Assembly: GCF_000003605.2 (NCBI RefSeq)
Contig: NW_003106597.1
Span: forward strand, 565,295-587,828
Source: Saccoglossus kowalevskii
Taxonomy: Eukaryota; Hemichordata; Enteropneusta; Harrimaniidae
Direction: 5' to 3'
DNA: 22,534 nucleotides
Shown: positions 1-8,563 of the stretch, piece by piece
Layout: each line of letters starts with the position of its first letter
Numbering within the stretch: position 1 is the stretch's first letter
Notes under the pieces: generated by a model
Database searches by the model: none
What the model saw: the letters and a program-made list of their open reading frames with translations, nothing else
Told to the model about the DNA's origin: nothing
Program-made: the position numbers and the translations under genes

Positions 1-62
1 TTTCACTGAATTCAATTTTAATTTTGAACCAAACAGACAAAATGTGACATCGCTTCTAGTTT
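1..62 (+). repeat. Direct repeat, left copy (pairs with 22473-22534)
   Basis: This stretch aligns without gaps to the last 62 bases of the window in the same orientation. There are five mismatches, at positions 17, 27, 51, 53 and 56 of the repeat. The copy is cut by the window edge, so its true left limit is unknown. It contains AAAATGTGA (39-47). In the right copy that word pairs with an upstream TCACATTTT, so both may belong to a larger element with internal inverted repeats. It could be a dispersed repeat or the junction of a tandem duplication of about 22.47 kb. Confidence 0.85.
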
Positions 63-1374
63 TTGATAATTTTTAAAAAAAATATTTGCAACATTTTGTG
101 TGAAAAACAGACTATACATGTAAATGAAAGTATTTTGTGGGTGGTGCCTGAAGTCGACTTTCATGCTCAAAGAGTTAAAGAGCTTACCTTAATATCAAGA
201 ATAGATAATGTCCACATTATGATTGGCTTCTTTTTCTCACATCAGCTTTCTTAACAACTGGGGTTTCCATGTCTGTATTGCATGGGCTATATGGCTGTTG
301 ATCCAAGTAACCATGAATAAGGAAATAGTGATATGTGGACTCCAATACATGATTTGTTTTCCCTGGTAGGAGTTCACATGGGTGCTATCCTCAGGCCCGT
401 GAAAATTCAAGAAAACAATAGGAACTCAACTTTGAAGTACCGGTAATTCTGAACAATCAAAATTATATGAGTTACACATGCAGGGGTAATCTTGTTACAC
501 TTTTCAGGGGAGTCTCAACACCCATTCCAAAGTACCATTTTCTGAGAGTTTTGGTTGCCATGCGGTGAAAATCCCTGGATGTCTGCCCCCGCGAATAAAC
601 ATGTTACTAAAGATAAAATCTTCTGTAGATCTCAAAGTTGACTTCTCTTGAAGTCAGCAGTTCCCCTGTACTCCTTTTGTAAACTTTCCCTAAATGTAAA
701 GAGAAGAAGACTGATTATGTGTTGGCAACATTTCTACCATTGTCTTCAACTATTCCTATGGATGTAATAAATATTTCACTGTAAATAAAATATAAATTTT
801 TGAGATATGATAAATAAATTTGGTGGCATTCTTGTTAATGATAAATTAGCGATGTTCACTTTGCCTTGCTGTCCTCATGGTCTCAGTGAAATGTTTGGTT
901 TTTCCCATGGCATGCTGACATTTTATCGTTTTTTTTAAGTTTTGAGTTTTGTTTGAGTTTTGTTTGAGTTTCAATTTAATAGAAATATGTGAGACGTATA
1001 AAGTTGATTATCAACCACAATGATTCTTTTATTACTGTAAATAGTGTGGTTATATTTCCATTCCAGGCAAGTAAAAAAAAAACATTGTTCAATAATTATA
1101 AATAACTGCATTGAACAAAAACAAAATGCTAGAAAATGTTGTCAATTTCACCAGTATGATTTCCAGCTGTATCCAATAGAGAATAATATTTTAAGAATCG
1201 TTAAAGAGTGATTTTGTCAGTCTATTAAATTCATATTTAGAATCAAATTTCAAAGGAGAATATTCTAACGATGAGCATTTCCTGATCGGATATACGGTAA
1301 TACCTTCAGGAGTTCTGTTAAAACAAATAACAGTGTCCACTGAGACTGTGACACCAAGTACTCATTGCGGCAGC
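63..1374. other. Non-coding AT-rich stretch
   Basis: No supportable gene. A 63-codon ORF beginning at 63 has no recognisable family, poor complexity and no clear splice context. Small structures visible are an 11-bp direct repeat (GAGTTTTGTTT, about 2.6 copies, 944-972) and a perfect 9-bp inverted repeat, TTGTTCAAT / ATTGAACAA, at 1085-1093 and 1110-1118 with a 16-nt loop. Otherwise I see nothing here. Confidence 0.6.
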
Positions 1375-1697
1375 CGTAATGTACGCTGTGCCATAATGTA
1401 CGCTGTGCCGTAATGTACGCTGTGCTGTAATATACGCTGTGCCGCAATGTATGCTGTGCCGTAATGTACGCTGTGCCGTAATGTACGCTGTGCCGTAATG
1501 TACGCTGTGCCGTAATGTACGCTGTGCCGCAATGTATGCTGTGCCGTAATGTACGCTGTGCCGTAATGTGCGCTGTGCCGTAATGTGCGCTGTGCTGTAA
1601 TGTACGCTGTGCCGTAATGTACGCTGTGTGGTAATGTACGCTGTGCCGTAATGTACGCTGTGCCGTAATGTACGCTGTGCCGCAATGTGCGCTGTGC
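1375..1697. repeat. Minisatellite: nineteen 17-bp units
   Basis: The array is exactly nineteen contiguous units of CGTAATGTACGCTGTGC (323 bp) with no length variation. Variant units differ by one or two substitutions, such as CGCAATGTATGCTGTGC (units 5 and 10), CGTAATGTGCGCTGTGC (units 12 and 13), and TGTAATATACGCTGTGC (unit 4). Identical variants five units apart hint at an 85-bp higher-order duplication. On the minus strand the unit has no stop codon, so long ORFs of 107 and 155 codons run through it. They encode a 17-residue period (TAYITAQRTLRHSVHYG) and are an artefact of the repeat rather than a gene. There are no spacers, so it is not a CRISPR array. Confidence 0.97.
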
Positions 1698-2283
1698 AGT
1701 TGAGCTGTGCTTGTTATTCTACAAAGCGTCATTGCTGCGTTGATCTGATCACAAAGTTCTCTTCAATGTCTTCAGGAGGATTTTGTTGTAACTATGGTAA
1801 CACTTTCAATCCATTGAGGCAGCAAACAGTGAAAATTGAAGCGATATATATTTTCAATTCTATCTATAAAAGTGGCACTATTGTATTTGCTTATTTAGAA
1901 AAAAAGCATATGCTTACGTAAAGTACAGAGATGTTTCTATGGTCGAAATGAGTATTCAACATACTAATAAATGACATTGTTGGTTTTTTTATGTGTGCTT
2001 CTATTCAAGATGTACTGTACTTTTAATAGAGAAAATACAGTATGCGCTATTTCTGAAATATTTATGTAAATCATAACTTGTTGGGCTGATCTAAAAATCA
2101 CTCAAATCGTAGTTTCCAAGCTTGTGGCTGTCTTAAAATTTTGAAAAAAAAAATCAGTTTTTAGCATTTTCCAGTTTTTATATTGTGAGAAAATCATTCA
2201 ACATTGCGCACTGCCCTCTATAGTTAGTTTTATTTCACATCCGACCAGGAATTGACTATTAATATAAATGAGTGGTAATTTGA
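1698..2283. other. Non-coding stretch
   Basis: No gene or large repeat seen. A 78-codon ORF starting inside the minisatellite edge (1685-1921, plus strand) has no recognisable content. The word ACTGCCCTCTATAGTT near 2213-2228 recurs with one change near 10554-10569 (ACTGCCCTCTGTAGTT), which may be two remnants of one dispersed repeat. Confidence 0.5.
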
Positions 2284-2520
2284 TGGGTAGGAATTCAACT
2301 CCAAGGACATCCATACTTAGACATTCCACTCACTGGAAACACACCATGCAGAACAATTGATGAAATGCTGTCTGAAACCTCTATGGACTCACAAAAACCC
2401 AATGTAGATTTCCTCCCAGCTGGTTATCTTGTACCGTTTCATTTCATTCCCATGTTTTATGCATTTTTTCTATATTTCCGCATACAGCTGCTTCCTGTAC
2501 TGTTACTGCTTGTTTTTTAG
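2284..2520 (+). other. Open reading stretch of 78 codons, possible exon (unproven)
   Basis: Between an in-frame TGA (2281-2283) and a TAG (2518-2520) the plus strand is open for 78 codons. The first half has a mixed, protein-like composition; residues around 2308-2352 read HPYLDIPLTGNTPCR. The second half becomes hydrophobic and low-complexity, as random AT-rich DNA does. A possible acceptor AG lies at 2289-2290 but lacks a strong pyrimidine tract. A possible donor GTAGAT lies near 2403. The first in-frame ATG is late (near 2365), so this would have to be an internal or terminal exon. I recognise no family. Chance is at least as likely as coding. Confidence 0.15.
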
Positions 2521-2523
2521 TCT

Positions 2524-2534
2524 CCCCCCCCCCC
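2524..2534 (+). repeat. C11 homopolymer
   Basis: A run of eleven C on the plus strand immediately after TCT. It is likely length-variable between individuals and prone to sequencing error. It is one of four C runs of ten or more in the window, all on the plus strand. Confidence 0.9.
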
Positions 2535-2898
2535 ATATAAGTCTCTTTATTTTAATTTTCATTTTATTGGTGTAAAAAATAAGTATATAATTCAGTTGTT
2601 TTGAAAATGTTTGTCTTGTATCTATATAATGTACTGTATATAGCTGAACTTGAAAGCATGGATTTGATGTATGGTTTGATCTGCTCATAAAAAGAATTAG
2701 CTTTTTCTCAGTCATTTTCTTTTCATTATTTCCTTCACCATCCCCTGGCTCATTTTGCTCTCAGCCTCTTTTGAAAAAAACAACGATATTATTGACAGTG
2801 AGATAGACAATTGGTTTGTCACCAGAGGGCAGTATGTATCGTTCTTACAACGTGCTACAATAGAAGCAGGTCACTATACAGTTGAACAAAAACAGCCT

Positions 2899-3083
2899 TA
2901 CCGTAAAATCTGTATTAGAAGCTGCATCCTTAATAGAAGCCGCACCAATTCTTTTTGAACAATTGAGAACCCAAAATTTACCATTTTGTCATATGTGTAG
3001 ATGCTCTAATAGAAGCCGCCATCCCTCTATTGCATTGTACCATTTTATTAGAAGCTGCGGCTTTTAATACACATTTTACAGTA
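2899..3083 (+). mobile_element. MITE-like element, family A copy 1 (27-bp terminal inverted repeats, TA ends)
   Basis: The left end (2899-2925, beginning TACCGTAAAATCTGTATTAG) and the reverse complement of the right end (3057-3083, beginning TACTGTAAAATGTGTATTAA) match at 23 of 27 positions. The outermost TA on each side could be a TA target duplication, as in Tc1/mariner-type elements, leaving CYGTA as the terminus. The interior repeats a word close to AATAGAAGCCGCATCC about four times. There is no coding capacity, so it would be non-autonomous. An inverted-orientation relative at 20241-20406 aligns along its whole length, which supports a real dispersed family. Short overlapping ORFs here are artefacts. 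Confidence 0.8.
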
Positions 3084-3825
3084 CTTATTTTTTTAACAAG
3101 AGGCGGATATTCGTAAAACATTTTATTACAATCCCTAGTTATAGCAGCTTTAGTGAACTATTGTCCTTGCAATAACACTTGGATTATCATATCGTGAAAG
3201 TTAAACAGTTTACTGAGTATGTGCCATTATGTAAAGATTAAGTAATAGTTATTCCTTGCTTTGCTATGAAAAATCTGTTTATAAAAACTCAAATTAATGA
3301 TTTTGTTAACAATATGAATTACTGGGAATCCAAATCGCGATGTTGTATTGTCATTTGACCCAAAAAACAAAACGAAAATGTCATAAGAAGAGTGACTGAT
3401 ATATCCTTAGGCCAGGAAAAACAAATTCTCTGATTCTCGTTTCATGGAAATTTTAAAATAAGGCGATTTTTTTTGTTTTGTTTTTTTTAATACTGAGCTT
3501 AATTGAGGGAAATTTGAGACAAGTGCGAGTACAAGCGCATTTTGGAATGCTTTAGAAGGAAAAAAACGTCCGAGGCGCATAGTTCAAAATGATGCGAGCA
3601 GAAACGAGAAACAGAAATATTTTTGTTCTCAACCTTATTTAAAACTCTTCTTTTCTAAGCAAATTTAATAGGCAAGGTATTACTGATACGTAATATTCCT
3701 AAAATACCTTTTACAACTCTAGATGTATTCAAAAAAAAAATATAATACTGTATTTACTTTATTAGTTTTGCATCTCTGATAGCTGCATTTGCAAGCACCA
3801 AACCCTATACAATAGAAAGTTTTCT

Positions 3826-3840
3826 CCCATAATGCATTGC
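3826..3840 (+). promoter_or_regulatory. ZNF143/Staf-like motif
   Basis: CCCATAATGCATTGC fits the core of the ZNF143/Staf binding site as I know it (CCCANAATGCAYTG). It is 15 bases in AT-rich surroundings. No promoter or transcript can be assigned to it, and such words also occur inside old dispersed repeats. This is a motif match only. Confidence 0.3.
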
Positions 3841-4229
3841 ATAGATGTGCAGTAACATACTCGATAACACAAAATTAGAATTCGGCTCAAATTGCTGTAA
3901 AAGAAACTAAATTGCTCTTTACGTTCTTAAGTTGTTGATCGCTTAATTTCAGAACTGTATATACCGCCCGGGTTGAAATGTGAACCATTCAGATCAAATG
4001 AGAGGTTAATATACTGGGGTTAAACGTGTTGGAATTTAATTATTTTTTTAAAAAAAGTAATGTACTTAAATCTCCACTTCAATCTGCACCTCCCGCGGTG
4101 TCAACTGGTTTACACTTTCAGGACCGACTTTTTCTCCATTGCTTAATGTATTACAAACGGTATTATAATAAGTATCACACCATTCCAGCGTTAATTATTA
4201 GCTAATGTATGAGTCTGTCATGTAATGAC

Positions 4230-4237
4230 TGACGTCA
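4230..4237. promoter_or_regulatory. Full palindromic CRE (TGACGTCA)
   Basis: The 8-bp palindrome TGACGTCA is the consensus CREB/ATF site. It directly follows another palindrome, GTCAT-GTA-ATGAC (4217-4229). A single 8-mer in 22 kb carries little weight without a nearby promoter, and none is visible. Confidence 0.25.
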
Positions 4238-4753
4238 GGAAATTCATCAAATTTAAATTAAACAGACCTGTATTTTTTTAATTATGTTCGTTTTTTTATG
4301 TAATTACATTTTTCGTATTTGTGATTATTTCTAAACTTGGGACTATATATTCTTTCCAAACCATTAACTTTTGCACGATTAGTTTTTTACTTTATGATTT
4401 ATCTTTGGATTATACCACCACTCCCTCGGTAACTTGTTATGTAAGTCTCCAATCATTGGTATGCAGTGATAAATGTCTTTTTGACAATACCTGGTAGAGA
4501 TTATCAATATGGCCTTGAAATGAGTCGCTTTGAATATTCAGTAATTCTCAGAAATAAGCACTGTAAAATTTACCTTGTAATTAACCTTTCAATTTAGTTT
4601 TAATGGGGTATTATTATTTCTGGACTTGTGTATGACAATGTTGTTATTAGTAGGTTGTTGTCAGGGCATACTTTACATGTTTACTTCACAACTATAAATC
4701 ATAAAACTATTAACTGTGTGTCAGTATTCAGTTTTCGTGGCCTTGTCTAATCG

Positions 4754-4770
4754 CCCCCCCCCCCCCCCCC
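4754..4770 (+). repeat. C17 homopolymer
   Basis: Seventeen consecutive C on the plus strand, preceded by TCG and followed by ATTCAAG. The minus strand is G17 and could form G-quadruplex structures. Length is likely uncertain in the assembly. Confidence 0.92.
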
Positions 4771-5599
4771 ATTCAAGAGGTTTGGATGCCATCATTGTCT
4801 CAAGATTAATTTCAGTAATTTATCCAGTTATCCTTATAGTTGTGTTTTTTTAACTTAAAATTAGTTACCATGGTTTTATATCATTACTTATTAAGAATGA
4901 ATGAATAAATAAATAAAATCACTATGAGTTTGAAGGTCGGTCGTCGTCACAGCACGTGCTTGAATTTCACGTAAACAAACAATGTATTTTATAAGCATTG
5001 TGTACATTACTATGAGTCCCATATTGAACAGAACACGGTATGACATGCATTCCCTTTTAATAAAACTAGGAAAAAATTATACAATTCCTTCAAAATGTGG
5101 GAAAAACAACAAATTTTTGGCCAAACAGATGTTATGATGTAATACTTTACGTGTAATCTTTTAGTGGAGAATCAAGATGAAGGACAACATATACTGATAA
5201 AAAGTTGAATAAAGAGAATGACTTTTCAAAATGATATAAACAAAAATCAGTAAATTCTCCTGAATTTGTGGAGCTCTCCCATTTGGAGCATTCTGTTTTT
5301 AGCCGAGACTTACACTCGAAGGATTAACTTGTTTCAGAACCGAAATCTCAATTGTCTGTTTGCTCTGGACAGATTACTCTTCTTAACGCCATAGTTAACT
5401 TTCATCACATTTCACAAAGTGAACCTACTTTTTTCAGAAATTGCTACCAGGGTATGTTAAAAAATAATTATTTAAGAATTTGTAGAAAAAATACTTAGAA
5501 TTTAGCAAAACGTTGACAGGAAAAAATATGTCAATCAAAAAGTTAAGCTAAAAATTTCTACACATGCTGGAGCACTAAGAGTGGTGTTCTGGTTATTTA

Positions 5600-5893
5600 T
5601 TGCGCCCTCTTTTCAATTATCATGTTCAATGTTCAGGTTCTTCTCATGTGATTGTAAAACTGGACTTTGTCGTTAATGACCCAGACCGATGTGATATTAC
5701 GCTGAGGTTGATTGCTACAGCTATTAAGAATATTGTTCTCGTTTGTGATAATGATGATCTCATTCGCTGTATAATGAATGAGATGTTCTGTTTAGGCAAT
5801 TTATACAGGTCAACTAGCAGGCTCCAAAATGTCCTTCCTAATTTAGGGTGGATTTTGTCAATTAACCGCCATCCGGTAATCATTACGCTATAG
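5600..5893 (+). other. Higher-complexity block open in both directions (possible exon or conserved element)
   Basis: A 97-codon ORF on the plus strand and a 79-codon ORF on the minus strand overlap here. The block has fewer homopolymers and more G+C than its neighbours. The plus-strand translation includes HVIVKLDFVVNDPDRCDITL, which is protein-like, but I recognise no family. A candidate acceptor (TTCAG, ending near 5637) and donor (CAG/GTCAAC, near 5809) would bound a short in-frame exon. The minus-strand ORF argues equally for chance. A 9-bp hairpin (5757-5784) lies inside. Confidence 0.17.
5757..5784. repeat. Perfect 9-bp inverted repeat
   Basis: ATCTCATTC (5757-5765) and GAATGAGAT (5776-5784) are exact complements around a 10-nt loop. 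The structure sits inside the open block at 5600-5893. No function can be assigned. Confidence 0.75.
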
Positions 5894-6301
5894 TGTCACC
5901 GTTGCAATGTACGTCCATTTATCATTTATTTTAACATGACACAAATGCAGATGACATAGTAATTCCGGCGGCAATTCTTTGTCTCTATGGGCGGTACGCA
6001 TTTCAAATAAAATCTAGTTCCGTAATTAAGCCGAGTGATTTTCGGCTTCTATGTCGGCTTCAGTAAAATTTATCATGCTGCAACTTGTGAAACTATACAT
6101 TTAATGTGTGTGGCCAAATTTAACCAACATTTTGGTGCTTCATTTTGCCAATTTATATTTTTTGGTAATATTTTTGGTAATTTTGGACCAACTAGACATA
6201 CTGACTACAATTCCTGATCACAATTTTGGAGAAAATATGAAAAAAGTTATAATTTGTGATGGTGGCAAAAGTTGATCTTTCTTGACTTGCTGAAAAAAGC
6301 C

Positions 6302-6371
6302 ACACATGAAATGTGTCCTACATCTGTGCATTGTATGCCATCAGGGGAGATTGTCTTTATACAGACAATCT
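6302..6371. repeat. Two adjacent short hairpins
   Basis: The first is ACACAT / ATGTGT (6302-6307, 6311-6316) with a 3-nt loop. The second is AGATTGTCT / AGACAATCT (6348-6356, 6363-6371) with a 6-nt loop; its 9-bp stem is perfect. The stems are too short for a microRNA precursor. They may be a repeat remnant or chance. Confidence 0.6.
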
Positions 6372-7501
6372 TCGAAAATGTGCCTGGAATAATAATATTA
6401 TAGCAACATTATCCTTTTCTTCAGCTTGTAGTATGCACGTCCAATATCCACTGATCCTTATCCCGTCCAATTTATTGATTCAGAAGTATTTGGATAAAAA
6501 TAAAGGGTGATGTCACTTTTTGTCTACGACAGTCAAACTGAATCGTAAAGAATGTCTCATCCGGCTTTCATGTGACATCAATAATCTGTATTCATCTGAA
6601 ATTTAGTCTAATAACCCATTTATGAAATGCTCAGAGGACACACGGCATGTCAAGCAATTTTCATCTGAAAATTGAGTTCATATACAAGATCAAAATCGAG
6701 ATAATGTCTAATTTGCATAATTACTATTTTATGTGCAATGAAAAGTCTCCTGAGGTACAGTTTTGACGTTTGAGTATCGCTATAGAGTACAACAGACAAT
6801 GCCTAAAAATCGTAATAATTTTTCGTCAAAATCAATGCACACTCGGAAATTCAACACAGAGTTTTATATACATGTTTATTGTGTATGCATTAAACAATGT
6901 TTACGATATGAATCTCGCCTGTTTATCACGTGACTTTATTTGGAGAGTGCTGGAGGGTCTTTATTGCTTAGACAAACCAACAAACAAAACCCCCTATCTC
7001 AGCGAGTGTTTGTTGTTTACAAATCAAGCTAATTTTAAATTCATCTTTTAATGTAAATTTCTCATTACCCACCCACAATCCTAACATTTAATGATGTATT
7101 TTGTGGTTGGAAGGTAGAACCTAAATTTTCATAGTGAGAATTTCATTTTAAACATTCTCATCAATTGTAATTTTTTACATTTGTTTATATCAATTTTCTT
7201 TTGTTTTAAATTATGACAAAAAATGACTCGCACATTATAAGATTCTTTGTAATAATATTCTTGTCATGAAAATAAGGAGGTACGATGCATACAGATTTCT
7301 TACCGCTGACAGAATCAACGATTTTGCAGTGTCTGTTTGTATCTCAACAACTTCCATACATAACGTATTTTTTCATCACATCTGCCTCTCCCTGCTTCCT
7401 AAATATGAATGCCTAGGAGATGCAAAGCCGTTAATATTATGACTTCCTCTGTGGAGACATCCAATAAATAAAATCCAATAAAGAAGGAAACATTTTGATG
7501 A

Positions 7502-7529
7502 AGCATAGACTATGGGAAAAGTCTATGCT
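7502..7529. repeat. Perfect 10-bp inverted repeat
   Basis: AGCATAGACT (7502-7511) and AGTCTATGCT (7520-7529) are exact complements around the 8-nt loop ATGGGAAA. There is no T tract right after the stem to suggest a terminator. It may be the core of a small inverted-repeat element, but the flanks show no longer arms. Confidence 0.8.
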
Positions 7530-8543
7530 GTTTAATATCGGCAGGCCATTGTCAATGCCATTCTTTTTTCAACCAAAATGTCAATGCAACATTTTGCTAA
7601 TATTTATCTATTTTTTTATAATTTGTTCGATAATTTTAGAACAAATAGCACTAATTTGCTATTGGCTACAGATCTTGATCAAAAATTTGGAAAAAAAAAT
7701 TATGTGAATTTTAATATTTGTTCGATGTTAATCAATACTATCACCATTGCCTTTCACAGTTCTTTCTGGATTTGTTTTAGTATGCAAGAAAACACTCAAT
7801 TTTACTTTTATCTCCTCTAGGAAATTGACAGAAAAAAAATAAATAAACAAATTTAAAAAACAAAAAGTACATGTTTTTAAAGTAAAAAACAAATACCAGC
7901 AGCATCATTTTGCCAAAAAATCTAGCGAGAATCTGAAGGGGAAAATATTTTGCATATTTTTCTTTCATTTCCTCTGAAAATGTAGTCCACCCCTAACTGT
8001 ACATTTAACCGTTGAAACCTTATTCAACATGTCTCACTCTTTCAAAAATGTTTACCATTATCTAGAAAAAGAGAATACAGAATTTACCTGCATTACGAGA
8101 ATTGATACTTTGTCTGTCTCTTGCAGGCACTGTCTAACTACAATGTTATCATTTACATATGTAGTAAAAAAGGCTTTTTCATAATTTCACAATGTACAAA
8201 GTTTTTACATTGATGTTTTTGTCGTAATATTGAACAATGTATAGTAATGCTGTTTGAAAGAATTCCAGCGCCAAATTAACCACATTTTCTATTTAACCTA
8301 TTTATAACCCATGTTTAACATGTACAATTGCATTATAGCGCTTACCCTGTCATTCGTAGTATTCAAATTGTTTTTTAATTTATATAATGTTTGAAAAGTC
8401 AGTATAAATTTCATCGACTGTCAAAATGACCAACATTCTCTTTCAGATCACTAAATTTAACACTTAATTACTGGTAGTGTTGAATTGGCTTTGATATCAA
8501 TATTGTAACTCTGGAACATGAAATCTAATCTAATGTTAGTTCA

Positions 8544-8563
8544 TTTTTTTTTTTTTTTTTTTT
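8544..8563 (+). repeat. T20 homopolymer followed by T-rich tail
   Basis: Twenty consecutive T, then CTTTTTCTTCGATAATTTTT. Read on the minus strand it is a poly(A) tract, which could be the scar of a retroposed sequence. No SINE body, gene copy or target duplication could be seen beside it. Confidence 0.9.

Larger units (their letters stand above)
3084..5599. other. Non-coding AT-rich stretch
   Basis: No ORF of note and no recognisable gene. It contains the isolated motif matches listed separately (3826, 4230), a C17 run (4754), a short GAAT/AAAT tetranucleotide patch (4896-4918) and the 10-bp palindrome AGCACGTGCT (4951-4960), which contains an E-box. A TATGTAAGT word near 4438 resembles a splice donor but no exon can be tied to it. 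Confidence 0.5.
5894..8543. other. Non-coding AT-rich stretch with small hairpins
   Basis: Several ORFs of 60-93 codons exist here on both strands. They are rich in F, I, N and K, as expected of AT-rich DNA, and I recognise none. The E-box palindrome TCACGTGA lies at 6926-6933. The hairpins at 6302-6371 and 7502-7529 are listed separately. Nothing else was seen. Confidence 0.5.

Noticed and set aside
1375..1697. CRISPR-like array
   Set aside because: Units are directly contiguous with no unique spacers, and the window is eukaryotic non-coding DNA.
1265..1732. Minus-strand ORFs of 155 and 107 codons
   Set aside because: They are translations of the 17-bp minisatellite, which has no minus-strand stop; the two frames give the same repeat peptide.
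2819..2832. CTCF-like motif (TCACCAGAGGGCAG)
   Set aside because: It matches a CTCF consensus at 13 of 14 positions, but allowing one mismatch such a match is expected roughly 0.3 times in this window, so it is not significant alone.
8544..8563. Poly(T) as the tail of a minus-strand retroposon
   Set aside because: No element body or flanking target duplication could be recognised; kept only as a homopolymer.
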